From the NCBI GenBank assembly GCA_903813345.2, contig CAIIXF020000175.1:1-25000 (forward strand): DNA of 25,000 nt. The letters are read 5' to 3'. Position numbers and translations under genes: made by a program. Under the pieces are notes generated by a model, which saw nothing but the letters and a program-made list of their open reading frames with translations, did not search any database and was not told where the DNA came from. Shown piece after piece: positions 22,201 through 25,000 of this stretch (position 1 is its first letter; each line of letters opens with the position of its first letter). The DNA is from Owenia fusiformis. Its lineage: Eukaryota > Annelida > Polychaeta > Sabellida > Oweniidae.

Positions 22201-24729
22201 GACAAGGGAATGCGATACCATATGACAGGGGAATACAATTGGGATGTCAGTTGTCACAAAATTCTTGAATTGGTCAGACCATGAGACTAAAGCACTCTAC
22301 TCACTTTGTTTCAATCTCCTGTTATAAATGTTGAAGACATTATACGGATCATGTCTCTCCTCTCCCCAGGCAAACTTCACATCATCTTCCTCGGAGTCCC
22401 CCTGTAGATCTCTATCTCTACTAGGCCTGTAGTCCCGTGACAGCCTGTTATCTGCTGTTGAGCTATATGGTCTATAGTCTGTGTTTCTTGAACCTTTGGA
22501 TCTATAGTCTGTGCTTGTTGGACCTGTGGGTCGGTAGTCTCTATAATCTGTGCTTGTTGGATCTGTGAGTCTATAGTCTGCGCTTGTTTGACCTACTTCC
22601 CGTCTATGGTCTACACTAGATGACCTATAGTCTATTGCACTGGTTGCCCTGGTGTGTGACTTGTAGTCTGTACTATGTGGTAGACTAGTACCAGAGGTAT
22701 GATGCCCTGTATTTGGGTATGTGGCTCTATGGAAGTCAGATTCCAAACCACTTCCAATCTGTAATGCAATTTCATTATTTATGAAAATAATTCATGGAAA
22801 AAAGACATCAACATATTGTATGACCAATGTCACAGCGTGGTTGCAATTGCAAAAGTGTAATCATCTGATAGACACCAAACGCATAACATAACAAGTTGCT
22901 ACATTACCACTTCTTGGTTGCAACATAAAGTGTTCATGCAAAAACAATGCATTTAAAGTATTGCACACTACATCCGCAGAAAGAGGAGCATTTGTGATTT
23001 GTAGCTATATTCCCCTTCTTTGTTTGAAGTAAAATCAGCTTGTATAAGACTCCTTGGATTACTTGATAAACTACAAATACTAACCTTGGTGGGTAAAGGC
23101 TTATAACCACTGTAATCTGAGCTACCATCTGTAAGGAGAGACTCTGTATCATTGCTGTTGTTAATGTCTGCACGATTATCCTGATGCCGCCATGCTAGAT
23201 TCTGGCGAACGGAGTGACCTCTATAGGCTGCCTGGATGGTGGTGGCTGCAGACTTTTCTACCCGCTCCCGGTTAATTCTCGAAGCTGCCTCAGTCAAGTT
23301 TTGTACACCTAATACAAATCAAAATGATTAAAATCAAGTTGGAAAGTATCAAATGAGAACTCAAGACACCTGGAAAATAAGTCTCAAATAGAACATGTTC
23401 TGCACTGATACTGTCCATCATTTTTACAATGCTACACAACATATTTGTATATCATGATTGTCTGATGTTAAAATAATCATTCAGATGTAAAGCGTAAACA
23501 TTTGAATTTCTGTAGACATTTTTCCCTCTTTACACATGAGTCTTGATGCAATAAAAATTATTTCATTTAGATAAATATAAAATACCTGGTAGGTCTCTAT
23601 CAAAGACAGTATAGTCATCTCTGTCACCTACAAGCCTATTGTGTCTGCTGACATACTCTGGGGGACTATCAGGCCCAGCAGCCTGGTCCATATCAAGCCT
23701 GGAGCCCCTGAAGTGAGTGATAGGATCAGCATCTTCAACAGGCTCCCTGTTCCACCTGTGTGGTTCTTCACGCTTATGGGGATAATTTTTACCTAAAAGA
23801 AGTAGAGTACACCTTAACGTTAAGAAAGTTCTATTTGAAATATACAGATTATTTTATTAATTTTTTGGTGTCTGGTCTCAATATTTTTATCAATTGTATA
23901 AAAGTAGGAGGCATTGTTTCTTCTACATATTTGTGTTGATAAAACTAATTAGATACAAATCTTTGCGATAGATTATATACTTATTACTTCCCCTGAAAAA
24001 TTAATACTTAAAGAAAAAATCCAAGTGGCAGTATCTGTTCAAGATCAATAATAAATCTTTAAAGCTGAATATTTCAATGCAGAATGTGAATTAACATGTT
24101 AACACACCTGCAATGATAGGGGATTTCTCAAATTGTTTCAAACGATGTTGAAGCATTTTAGATGTATCTTTTAAAGCCTGGATTCGAGCCAGTTTACTTC
24201 TTCCCCCAAGTAAAGGCACATCTTTGATAATATCTGATGTTGGGATCTCCACCATCCCAGGAACTGGTACAATGTTTGGCTGTGAGGTGGCAGCACCATC
24301 TGCAGGTGTGGGACGAAGGTTTTCTGGTTGGTCAAGTAGACTACTAGCTGAAAGTTCAAATATATGCATAGCATATGAACTGAGAATTCCAGGACAACAA
24401 ATGAATAAAGGTCAGACAACTGAAGGTTAAAGCCTACTGAATTATTGGTTTTTCAAAAGGTCTTATGTGTAATTATTTTTAATTGAGTGGAACTTTTTAG
24501 CAGGTTGCCTCAGTGCTAGAGATCACTTTATTGCTCAGGAGCTTGCTTATAAAGCAGTGACTTACCAGGAGGTTTAGCCTTGCCCCCTTTCACATCCATG
24601 GTCTTATACTGAGCAGATGATGCCCTATATTTGGCTAGTAGGTCATCAATGCCTAACTCATCTTCTGACGTATGAAATGAGCTGGTAGAAGTTGGTTCTG
24701 TCTCTATTGGTCTTGGGGTAGCGTCATCT
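607..24729 (-). CDS. CEP350: CEP350 (centrosome-associated protein 350), 5'-truncated by window edge, 27 exons
   Basis: Large centrosomal scaffold that anchors microtubules and recruits FOP/FGFR1OP and other centriolar proteins (family knowledge). Joined exons, 5' to 3' on the minus strand: 24566-24729, 24108-24347, 23586-23792, 23085-23308, 22305-22758, 21206-21737, 20533-20887, 20063-20206, 19678-19785, 19339-19488, 18607-19012, 17515-17700, 14417-14541, 14034-14201, 13728-13835, 11731-11811, 10512-10566, 10031-10148, 9295-9467, 8913-9159, 8648-8803, 7076-7311, 5921-6075, 4967-5333, 2202-4831, 1728-1869, 607-1283. All junctions are GT..AG and all phases match, giving about 2,868 residues to the stop. 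Best-conserved blocks against vertebrate CEP350 as I recall it are FDESMTEDEIEE, RKKQRGLLLRLQQE, SDQSDIEGR, the CAP-Gly domain, and HVDRILVQEL near the end. The CAP-Gly lies about 600 residues from the C terminus, as in human. The start codon is outside the window. Introns of 315-332 bp at 23793, 22759, 20888, 20207, 19013 and 1870 show nothing beyond splice signals, apart from a weak repeat relative in 22759-23084. Confidence 0.95.
1284..1727 (-). other. last CEP350 intron
   Basis: 444 bases between the two final coding exons. A 66-codon plus-strand open frame at 1479-1679 is AT-rich, has no similarity I recognise, and is not called. Confidence 0.75.
1728..1869 (-). CDS. CEP350: CEP350 window exon 26, WFDDDFGL motif
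   Basis: Short exon with the conserved acidic motif DDQEEWFDDDFGL, matching DDQDWFDEDFGL near the vertebrate C terminus, then a Pro-rich tail. The true 5' end is the acceptor at 1870-1871, not an initiator. Phase 0 in, phase 1 out; donor gtatat. Confidence 0.96.
2202..4831 (-). CDS. CEP350: CEP350 window exon 25, large Ser-rich exon with CAP-Gly domain
   Basis: A 2,630-base exon encoding 877 residues. The first half is low-complexity Ser/Asp/Lys/Glu with three roughly 35-residue repeats (about 4160-4475, sharing IPEDITARSEVKSSRS) and four YKSDKS-type hexapeptides (3859-3930). The CAP-Gly domain runs about 3193-3404: FNIGDRVLY at its start, a WAGV core, YFECNQDYGTF near the end. The usual GKNDG groove motif is GDTDG here. 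After it come acidic helices, HTPLLDLLTRDLDTLD (like CTPLLDLLTRE in human), and Pro/Ser-rich sequence ending PVSPIFGE (like ESPVFGA). Phase 1 in, phase 0 out. Confidence 0.97.
3859..3930 (-). repeat. coding minisatellite, four 18-bp units (YKSDKS)
   Basis: Units of gatttgtcactcttgtaa type encode YKSDKS/YKSDRS hexapeptides in the large CEP350 exon, just upstream of a Ser/Asp-rich run. Confidence 0.93.
4967..5333 (-). CDS. CEP350: CEP350 window exon 24
   Basis: Starts AYDSYINQVTVEIQ, corresponding to SYDEFIKKTEAEL in vertebrates, then a PQIK motif (also seen there), a basic patch, and a Ser-rich acidic tail. Phase 0 in, phase 1 out; donor gtaagt. Confidence 0.93.
5402..5443. repeat. short imperfect hairpin
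   Basis: TCATATCTCAAGTCC (5402-5416) can pair with GGACTTGAGATGA (5431-5443), with bulged bases in the longer arm, around a 14-base loop. It is intronic, with no terminator or RNA-gene context. Confidence 0.6.
5690..5890. repeat. degenerate copies related to the 60-bp minisatellite family
   Basis: The stretch around 5848-5890 (caccagtcacaaaaagtgg, then gacaaaacatcaccact) matches the unit of the 17794-18460 array at most positions. A second weaker copy lies at 5755-5815 and traces extend to about 5690. They are in a different CEP350 intron (5334-5920), so this is a dispersed family, not only a local array. Confidence 0.6.
5921..6075 (-). CDS. CEP350: CEP350 window exon 23, coiled coil
   Basis: SDQSDIEGRVRALNEELKRR and the following KKKHKERLKQQEASLKKQIE match the vertebrate SDQSDIEGRIRALKDELRKR coiled coil almost residue for residue. 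Phase 1 in, phase 0 out. Confidence 0.97.
6076..7075 (-). other. CEP350 intron without recognisable content
   Basis: 1.0 kb of AT-rich sequence between window exons 22 and 23. No repeat array, hairpin or coding segment was noticed. Confidence 0.7.
7076..7311 (-). CDS. CEP350: CEP350 window exon 22
   Basis: Ser/Asn/Thr-rich linker, then LSPRSPKAARALFQNK and an acidic Ser block. Phase 2 in, phase 1 out; donor gtaagt. No close vertebrate counterpart came to mind, so it is placed by frame and splice sites. Confidence 0.85.
7312..8647 (-). other. CEP350 intron carrying the hairpin element
   Basis: 1.3 kb between window exons 21 and 22. The first 1.0 kb in plus coordinates (7312-8300) is plain AT-rich sequence; the rest is the hairpin-rich element. 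Confidence 0.7.
8310..8637. repeat. hairpin-rich repeat element
   Basis: Two nested inverted-repeat structures. Arms cagttatgtcc..tatcattgaa (from 8310) and their complement (to 8426) pair over about 50 bases with few mismatches. Next to this, TGTTGTATTACATAC at 8425-8439 is exactly complementary to 8623-8637, enclosing 183 bases with a small tatagcc hairpin and a CRE-like TGACGTCA. This is typical of a nonautonomous DNA element. No clear target-site duplication was seen. Confidence 0.6.
8648..8803 (-). CDS. CEP350: CEP350 window exon 21
   Basis: Ser-rich linker opening with another SGSESSIAED copy and a weaker ISDSSVPED copy, so this motif is repeated across two exons. The exon is flanked on its 3' side by a hairpin-rich repeat that reaches within about 10 bases of the donor. 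Phase 2 in, phase 2 out. Confidence 0.88.
8913..9159 (-). CDS. CEP350: CEP350 window exon 20
   Basis: Ser/Lys/Pro-rich linker with two copies of a short motif, DGSESSIQEE and SGSESSIAED. Vertebrate CEP350 has one similar SESSIPEE site in the matching region. Phase 1 in, phase 2 out. Confidence 0.9.
9295..9467 (-). CDS. CEP350: CEP350 window exon 19, coiled coil
   Basis: YLTKKEQKLAERRKQAEQLI then EWKKRLDKEED is close to the vertebrate FLTKREQKLMQRRQHAEELL and following residues. Charged coiled coil ending in a Lys/Glu tract before donor gtaaga. Phase 2 in, phase 1 out. Confidence 0.96.
9541..9780. repeat. 58-bp direct duplication, copies 182 bp apart
   Basis: 9541-9598 and 9723-9780 agree at 53 of 58 positions (shared core taatttttaccta, then atgccacaga). 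Both are in a CEP350 intron. They could be a local duplication or two remnants of a dispersed repeat. Confidence 0.75.
10031..10148 (-). CDS. CEP350: CEP350 window exon 18
   Basis: Linker with acidic then Lys/Ser-rich composition, ending LQKLKGLKLDER. This corresponds to the KLKKMRSRMDEK segment just before the next conserved coiled coil in vertebrates. Phase 1 in, phase 2 out. Confidence 0.9.
10512..10566 (-). CDS. CEP350: CEP350 window exon 17
   Basis: Small 55-base exon encoding FDDVTSREDLFSPILARQ, an acidic linker. Phase 0 in, phase 1 out; donor gtgagt. It is placed by its splice sites and by matching phase on both sides. Confidence 0.8.
10567..11730 (-). other. CEP350 intron without recognisable content
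   Basis: 1.16 kb of AT-rich sequence between window exons 16 and 17. The open frames are short and lack coding character on both strands. Confidence 0.7.
11731..11811 (-). CDS. CEP350: CEP350 window exon 16
   Basis: 27 codons, phase 0 at both ends. Begins VREKLKGGKQ, matching LQEKLKSAGE at the end of the vertebrate coiled coil, then becomes acidic. Donor gtaagc. Confidence 0.9.
11812..13727 (-). other. long CEP350 intron (around the optional exon)
   Basis: 1.9 kb of AT-rich sequence between window exons 15 and 16. Apart from the 90-base exon-like segment at 13073-13162, I see no gene, array or long hairpin. Confidence 0.7.
13073..13162 (-). CDS. candidate 90-nt optional cassette exon of CEP350
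   Basis: Exactly 90 bases, open in the CEP350 frame. A pyrimidine-rich acceptor (gtttctttacattgcag) precedes it and donor AAG|gtactt follows. It would add 30 residues (starts DKVLQEKLLFHWVK) between window exons 15 and 16 without shifting the frame. Vertebrate CEP350 continues directly from the preceding coiled coil to the EKLK motif encoded by exon 16, which suggests this segment is optional or not used. Called from splice signals and frame only. Confidence 0.4.
13728..13835 (-). CDS. CEP350: CEP350 window exon 15, coiled coil
   Basis: 36 codons, phase 0 at both ends. AEIKRLQEANKAASKERQLL matches the vertebrate AEIKRLQEANKAARKERQL segment. The exon ends with LSAQQ before donor gtcggt. Confidence 0.97.
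14034..14201 (-). CDS. CEP350: CEP350 window exon 14, coiled coil
   Basis: 56 codons, phase 0 at both ends. Strongly conserved basic coiled coil: SLLKLREKALREKTKAEMSW, then RKKQRGLLLRLQQEQ. It is among the best-conserved stretches with vertebrate CEP350. Confidence 0.97.
14417..14541 (-). CDS. CEP350: CEP350 window exon 13
   Basis: Encodes GEDSFNRFTTQMVQQYMREE followed by EIRAKHQ, the same arrangement as GGQDSFSKFTMEMVRQYM and the following residues in human CEP350. Phase 1 in, phase 0 out. Its acceptor ends the 2.97-kb intron that contains a separate plus-strand gene. Confidence 0.95.
14846..15040 (+). promoter_or_regulatory. candidate promoter of the nested GNAT gene
   Basis: Stretch richer in GC and CpG than its surroundings. 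It has a GC box (CCCCGCCCCC, 14846-14855), an inverted CCAAT (ATTGG, 14942-14946) and a TATA-like TATAAAG at 14987-14993. A second ATTGG at 15025-15029 is followed by a good splice donor GCG|GTGAGT at 15034. An acceptor-like tttag ends at 15555, just before the ATG. This suggests a short noncoding first exon spliced to 15556; inference only. Confidence 0.4.
15558..17017 (+). CDS. tandem GNAT-like N-acetyltransferase-domain protein, two exons
   Basis: Joined exons 15558-16151 and 16346-17017; 421 residues from ATG to TGA. Donor CTT|GTAAGT and acceptor ttttccag bound a 194-base phase-0 intron. The protein is two copies of one GNAT-like domain. DEYP occurs at residues 58-61 and 270-273. VVGFFFIAPTRFHRGVNP at 88-105 pairs with IVGFVSVIPTQFSRRANP at 297-314. 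The C-terminal part of each half has a similar pattern (GRLP then VDSVI; ATIPR then WVDTYV). The fold is that of acetyl-CoA-dependent acyltransferases, and the GYEILGRLP turn recalls the fungal Mpr1-like branch. The acetyl-CoA loop (R/QxxGxG/A) is weak: absent in half 1 (near SSYRTLEYL, 116-124), RGKGNF in half 2 (328-333). Substrate unknown. Antisense to and wholly inside a CEP350 intron. Other possibility: a non-catalytic GNAT relative. Confidence 0.85.
16152..16345 (+). other. single intron of the tandem GNAT gene
   Basis: 194 bases with strong donor GTAAGT and a pyrimidine-rich acceptor. It is phase 0 and falls between the two homologous domains. Reading straight through from exon 1 meets a stop within a few codons, so splicing is needed for the full protein. 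Confidence 0.88.
17142..17147 (+). terminator. polyadenylation signal AATAAA for the nested GNAT gene
   Basis: Canonical hexamer 125 bases after the GNAT stop codon and about 100 bases before the foldback element. Confidence 0.55.
17241..17451. mobile_element. foldback (MITE-like) element with 85-base arms
   Basis: Left arm 17247-17331 and right arm 17361-17445 are inverted copies, 76 of 85 positions identical with no gaps, separated by a 29-base loop. The element is flanked by AATCTT at 17241-17246 and 17446-17451, a likely 6-bp target-site duplication. The outer 27 bases of the arms are identical apart from the first base. There is no coding capacity, so it is nonautonomous. A 6-bp duplication would be unusual for hAT, mariner, Harbinger or piggyBac; IS3EU- or Dada-like elements are possible. 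Lies in a CEP350 intron, just past the GNAT gene. Confidence 0.8.
17515..17700 (-). CDS. CEP350: CEP350 window exon 12, conserved MTEDEIEE block
   Basis: Contains YSMQFDESMTEDEIEERSF and LPSEGHRRR, nearly the same as in vertebrate CEP350, then a basic/Ser tail. The donor gtatgt follows 17515, leaving a single C that joins CC from the next exon, nearly 3 kb away across the intron that holds the nested GNAT gene. Phase 1 in, phase 1 out. Confidence 0.93.
17794..18460. repeat. minisatellite, about 11 units of 60-61 bp
   Basis: Head-to-tail units each reading ctgtaacaaaatgtcacc, then a cttgaaaaatg block, ccccctaatac and cagtcactaaaaatgg. Units differ by scattered substitutions and one-base indels. 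A partial unit precedes the array at 17758-17793. The array sits in the CEP350 intron between window exons 11 and 12 and has no long open frame. Confidence 0.95.
18607..19012 (-). CDS. CEP350: CEP350 window exon 11, ASVGT-repeat exon
   Basis: Ser/Tyr/Gln-rich linker of 135 codons with a short tandem repeat of TASVG pentapeptides. The repeat is encoded by five 15-bp units at 18732-18806. The end of the exon (acidic ILEDLPSDK) leads into a conserved block in the next exon. Phase 0 in, phase 1 out. Confidence 0.9.
18732..18806 (-). repeat. coding minisatellite, five 15-bp units (TASVG)
   Basis: Units ccaacacttgctgtt on the plus strand encode TASVG-type pentapeptides in CEP350 window exon 11. 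The outer units have diverged (SFRTA at one end). Confidence 0.93.
19339..19488 (-). CDS. CEP350: CEP350 window exon 10, coiled coil
   Basis: 50 codons, phase 0 at both ends. Ala/Thr-rich helix (TATAAATAAVTSALEAHRQ) ending the coiled-coil run that began in window exon 7. A long T tract precedes the acceptor. Confidence 0.9.
19678..19785 (-). CDS. CEP350: CEP350 window exon 9, coiled coil
   Basis: 36 codons, phase 0 at both ends. Ala/Glu/Gln-rich helix (AEAAKATAEAAKQLAE) continuing the coiled coil. The acceptor follows gttattcag and the donor is gtaaaa. Confidence 0.9.
20063..20206 (-). CDS. CEP350: CEP350 window exon 8, coiled coil
   Basis: 48 codons, phase 0 at both ends. The heptad-rich Gln/Glu/Lys helix (HEQDLAKLKEKAQQESIDA and onward) parallels the HERDLALLKLKAEQEA stretch of human CEP350. 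Confidence 0.95.
20533..20887 (-). CDS. CEP350: CEP350 window exon 7
   Basis: Ser-rich N-terminal half, then a strongly conserved helix: ELNYLEGMEESMRQINSMER, with AQQESVALAQ shortly after it. This is very close to the ELNYLETIEES and AQQESVSLAQ blocks of vertebrate CEP350. It starts the long coiled coil that continues in the next three exons. Phase 2 in, phase 0 out. Confidence 0.95.
21206..21737 (-). CDS. CEP350: CEP350 window exon 6
   Basis: Ser/Pro/Gln-rich region of 177 codons in the frame that begins ELQTAST after a split Ser codon. It contains three consecutive 9-residue repeats of the type SRPSEASQR (about 21391-21471) and ends with a short acidic helix. Another frame is also open across 21381-21767, but its phase fits neither neighbour. 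Phase 1 in, phase 2 out. Confidence 0.85.
21391..21471 (-). repeat. coding minisatellite, three 27-bp units (SRPSEASQR)
   Basis: Three consecutive 27-base units in CEP350 window exon 6 encode SRPSEASQR, SRPSEVSQR and SRTTEVSQR. Confidence 0.9.
21874..21922 (-). other. 49-nt exon-like segment, possible poison exon
   Basis: Acceptor ttctatttcag and donor GCG|gtataa bound 49 bases between window exons 5 and 6. Entered in the CEP350 phase it reads four codons (RLKQ) and then a stop. Its start repeats the last bases of exon 5 (GATTGAAACAA). Another phase is open (IETMRQYEQHKKHVTA) but matches neither neighbour. It may be an alternative exon that switches off the message, or a chance match. Confidence 0.25.
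22011..22240. repeat. 23-bp satellite, 10 exact-length units
   Basis: Ten contiguous units starting ccatatgacaagggaat, with no length variation. The variable last six bases are gcgata (six units), acaata (two), acgata (one) and acaatt (last, which also has a g in place of one a). The minus strand of the array is stop-free in all three frames because the unit has no stop in any phase. It is intronic in CEP350. Confidence 0.97.
22305..22758 (-). CDS. CEP350: CEP350 window exon 5, DYR-repeat exon
   Basis: Encodes 151 residues dominated by spaced DYR tripeptides (TDYR, ADYR, RDYR and similar) with Ser/Thr between them, then an acidic block and the segment HDPYNVFNIYNRRLK. At DNA level the repeat reads as recurring tctatagtctgtgcttg-like units at about 22430-22640, so it is a coding minisatellite. 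Phase 0 in, phase 1 out; donor gtgagt. Confidence 0.85.
23085..23308 (-). CDS. CEP350: CEP350 window exon 4, with IQ-like motif
   Basis: Encodes a helical, basic segment. Its motif TTIQAAYRGHSVRQN matches the calmodulin/light-chain-binding pattern IQxxxRGxxxR; the codons from I to the last R are at 23205-23237. A Ser/Asp-rich tail follows. Phase 1 in, phase 0 out. Calmodulin binding is inferred from the motif only. Confidence 0.85.
23586..23792 (-). CDS. CEP350: CEP350 window exon 3
   Basis: Charged, Arg/Asp/Pro-rich linker of 69 codons. It lies between acceptor ttttag (after 23792) and donor gtattt (before 23586), phase 1 to phase 1. No domain is recognisable. It is called from splice signals and the open frame that continues on both sides. 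Confidence 0.75.
24108..24347 (-). CDS. CEP350: CEP350 window exon 2
   Basis: A Pro-rich stretch is followed by a helical segment with the block SKLARIQALKDTSKMLQHRL. This resembles the YKSKLDRIEALK segment in the N-terminal third of human CEP350 and helps place the window within the protein. Phase 1 in, phase 1 out. The donor is gtgtgt. Confidence 0.85.
24566..24729 (-). CDS. CEP350: CEP350 window exon 1
   Basis: First CEP350 exon visible. The acceptor (ttttcag) precedes 24729 and the donor gtaagt follows 24566. It starts with one base completing a codon and ends in phase 1. It encodes an acidic Ser/Thr-rich linker with the short block ELGIDDLLAKYR, likely helical. The frame is fixed by agreement with the next exon. 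Exons upstream of this one are beyond the window. Confidence 0.75.
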
Positions 24730-25000
24730 CTGAAAAATATTTAGAGACATGGTACGTTAAAGCTAATAGTTTTGGTACCATCTGATGGTACTGAGAGTGA
24801 GATTCTCTGCTTTATGGTGGGTTACCTCCAATTCAATTTTTCTTTCAAGGTGAAATCATTTTCATTATCATTTTACAGGCATTAAATGATGGAGGTATCT
24901 TGTAATATAAGCTTACATTAAGAATAAACCTTGTAGTTTCGTGATGAAAATTGTGATTGTGTCTCATTAATGCCAATGGCCATAATGTAAAATCTTAAGT

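Noticed and set aside
22011-22240. CRISPR-like array
   Set aside because: Units are contiguous with no unique spacers, and the surrounding DNA is an animal intron.
21975-22257. Three overlapping minus-strand open frames of 70-91 codons with repeated peptides
   Set aside because: They arise only because the 23-bp repeat has no stop in any phase. They lie in an intron and have no start context or independent support.

Overview
The window is animal nuclear DNA: AT-rich, with coding sequence broken into many short exons that have GT..AG junctions, and short repeats in the introns. By its protein content it fits a lophotrochozoan invertebrate, most likely a bivalve mollusc. That is an inference from protein divergence, intron size and repeat style; no species-specific marker is visible.

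Nearly the whole window (607..24729, minus strand) is the middle and 3' part of one gene, the centrosomal protein CEP350 (CAP350). I could place 27 exons. Their junction phases agree throughout, giving an uninterrupted reading frame of about 2,868 residues that ends in a stop at 607-609. The N-terminal part lies beyond base 25000. Landmarks run in the same order as in vertebrate CEP350: an N-terminal Ser/Arg-rich linker, an IQ-like motif, long coiled coils, a 2.6-kb exon of low-complexity Ser/Lys/Asp repeats holding a CAP-Gly domain, a short acidic WFDDDFGL motif, and a conserved C-terminal region.

In the largest intron of CEP350 (14542-17514), on the opposite strand, sits a complete two-exon gene (15558-16151 and 16346-17017, 421 residues). 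Its two halves are tandem copies of one GNAT N-acetyltransferase-like domain, and the single phase-0 intron separates them. A GC-rich stretch with CCAAT and TATA-like elements lies about 550 bases upstream, and an AATAAA about 125 bases downstream.

Other content is repetitive: an 85-bp-arm foldback element with a probable 6-bp target duplication (17241-17451), a roughly 60-bp minisatellite (17794-18460) with degenerate relatives in another CEP350 intron (5690-5890), an exact 10-copy 23-bp satellite (22011-22240), a hairpin-rich element (8310-8637), and several minisatellites inside coding exons that encode repeated short peptides. Two extra exon-like segments (13073-13162 and 21874-21922) look like optional exons. 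I found no rRNA, tRNA, CRISPR array or bacterial-type system. The nested tandem GNAT gene is the part least explained by known biology.
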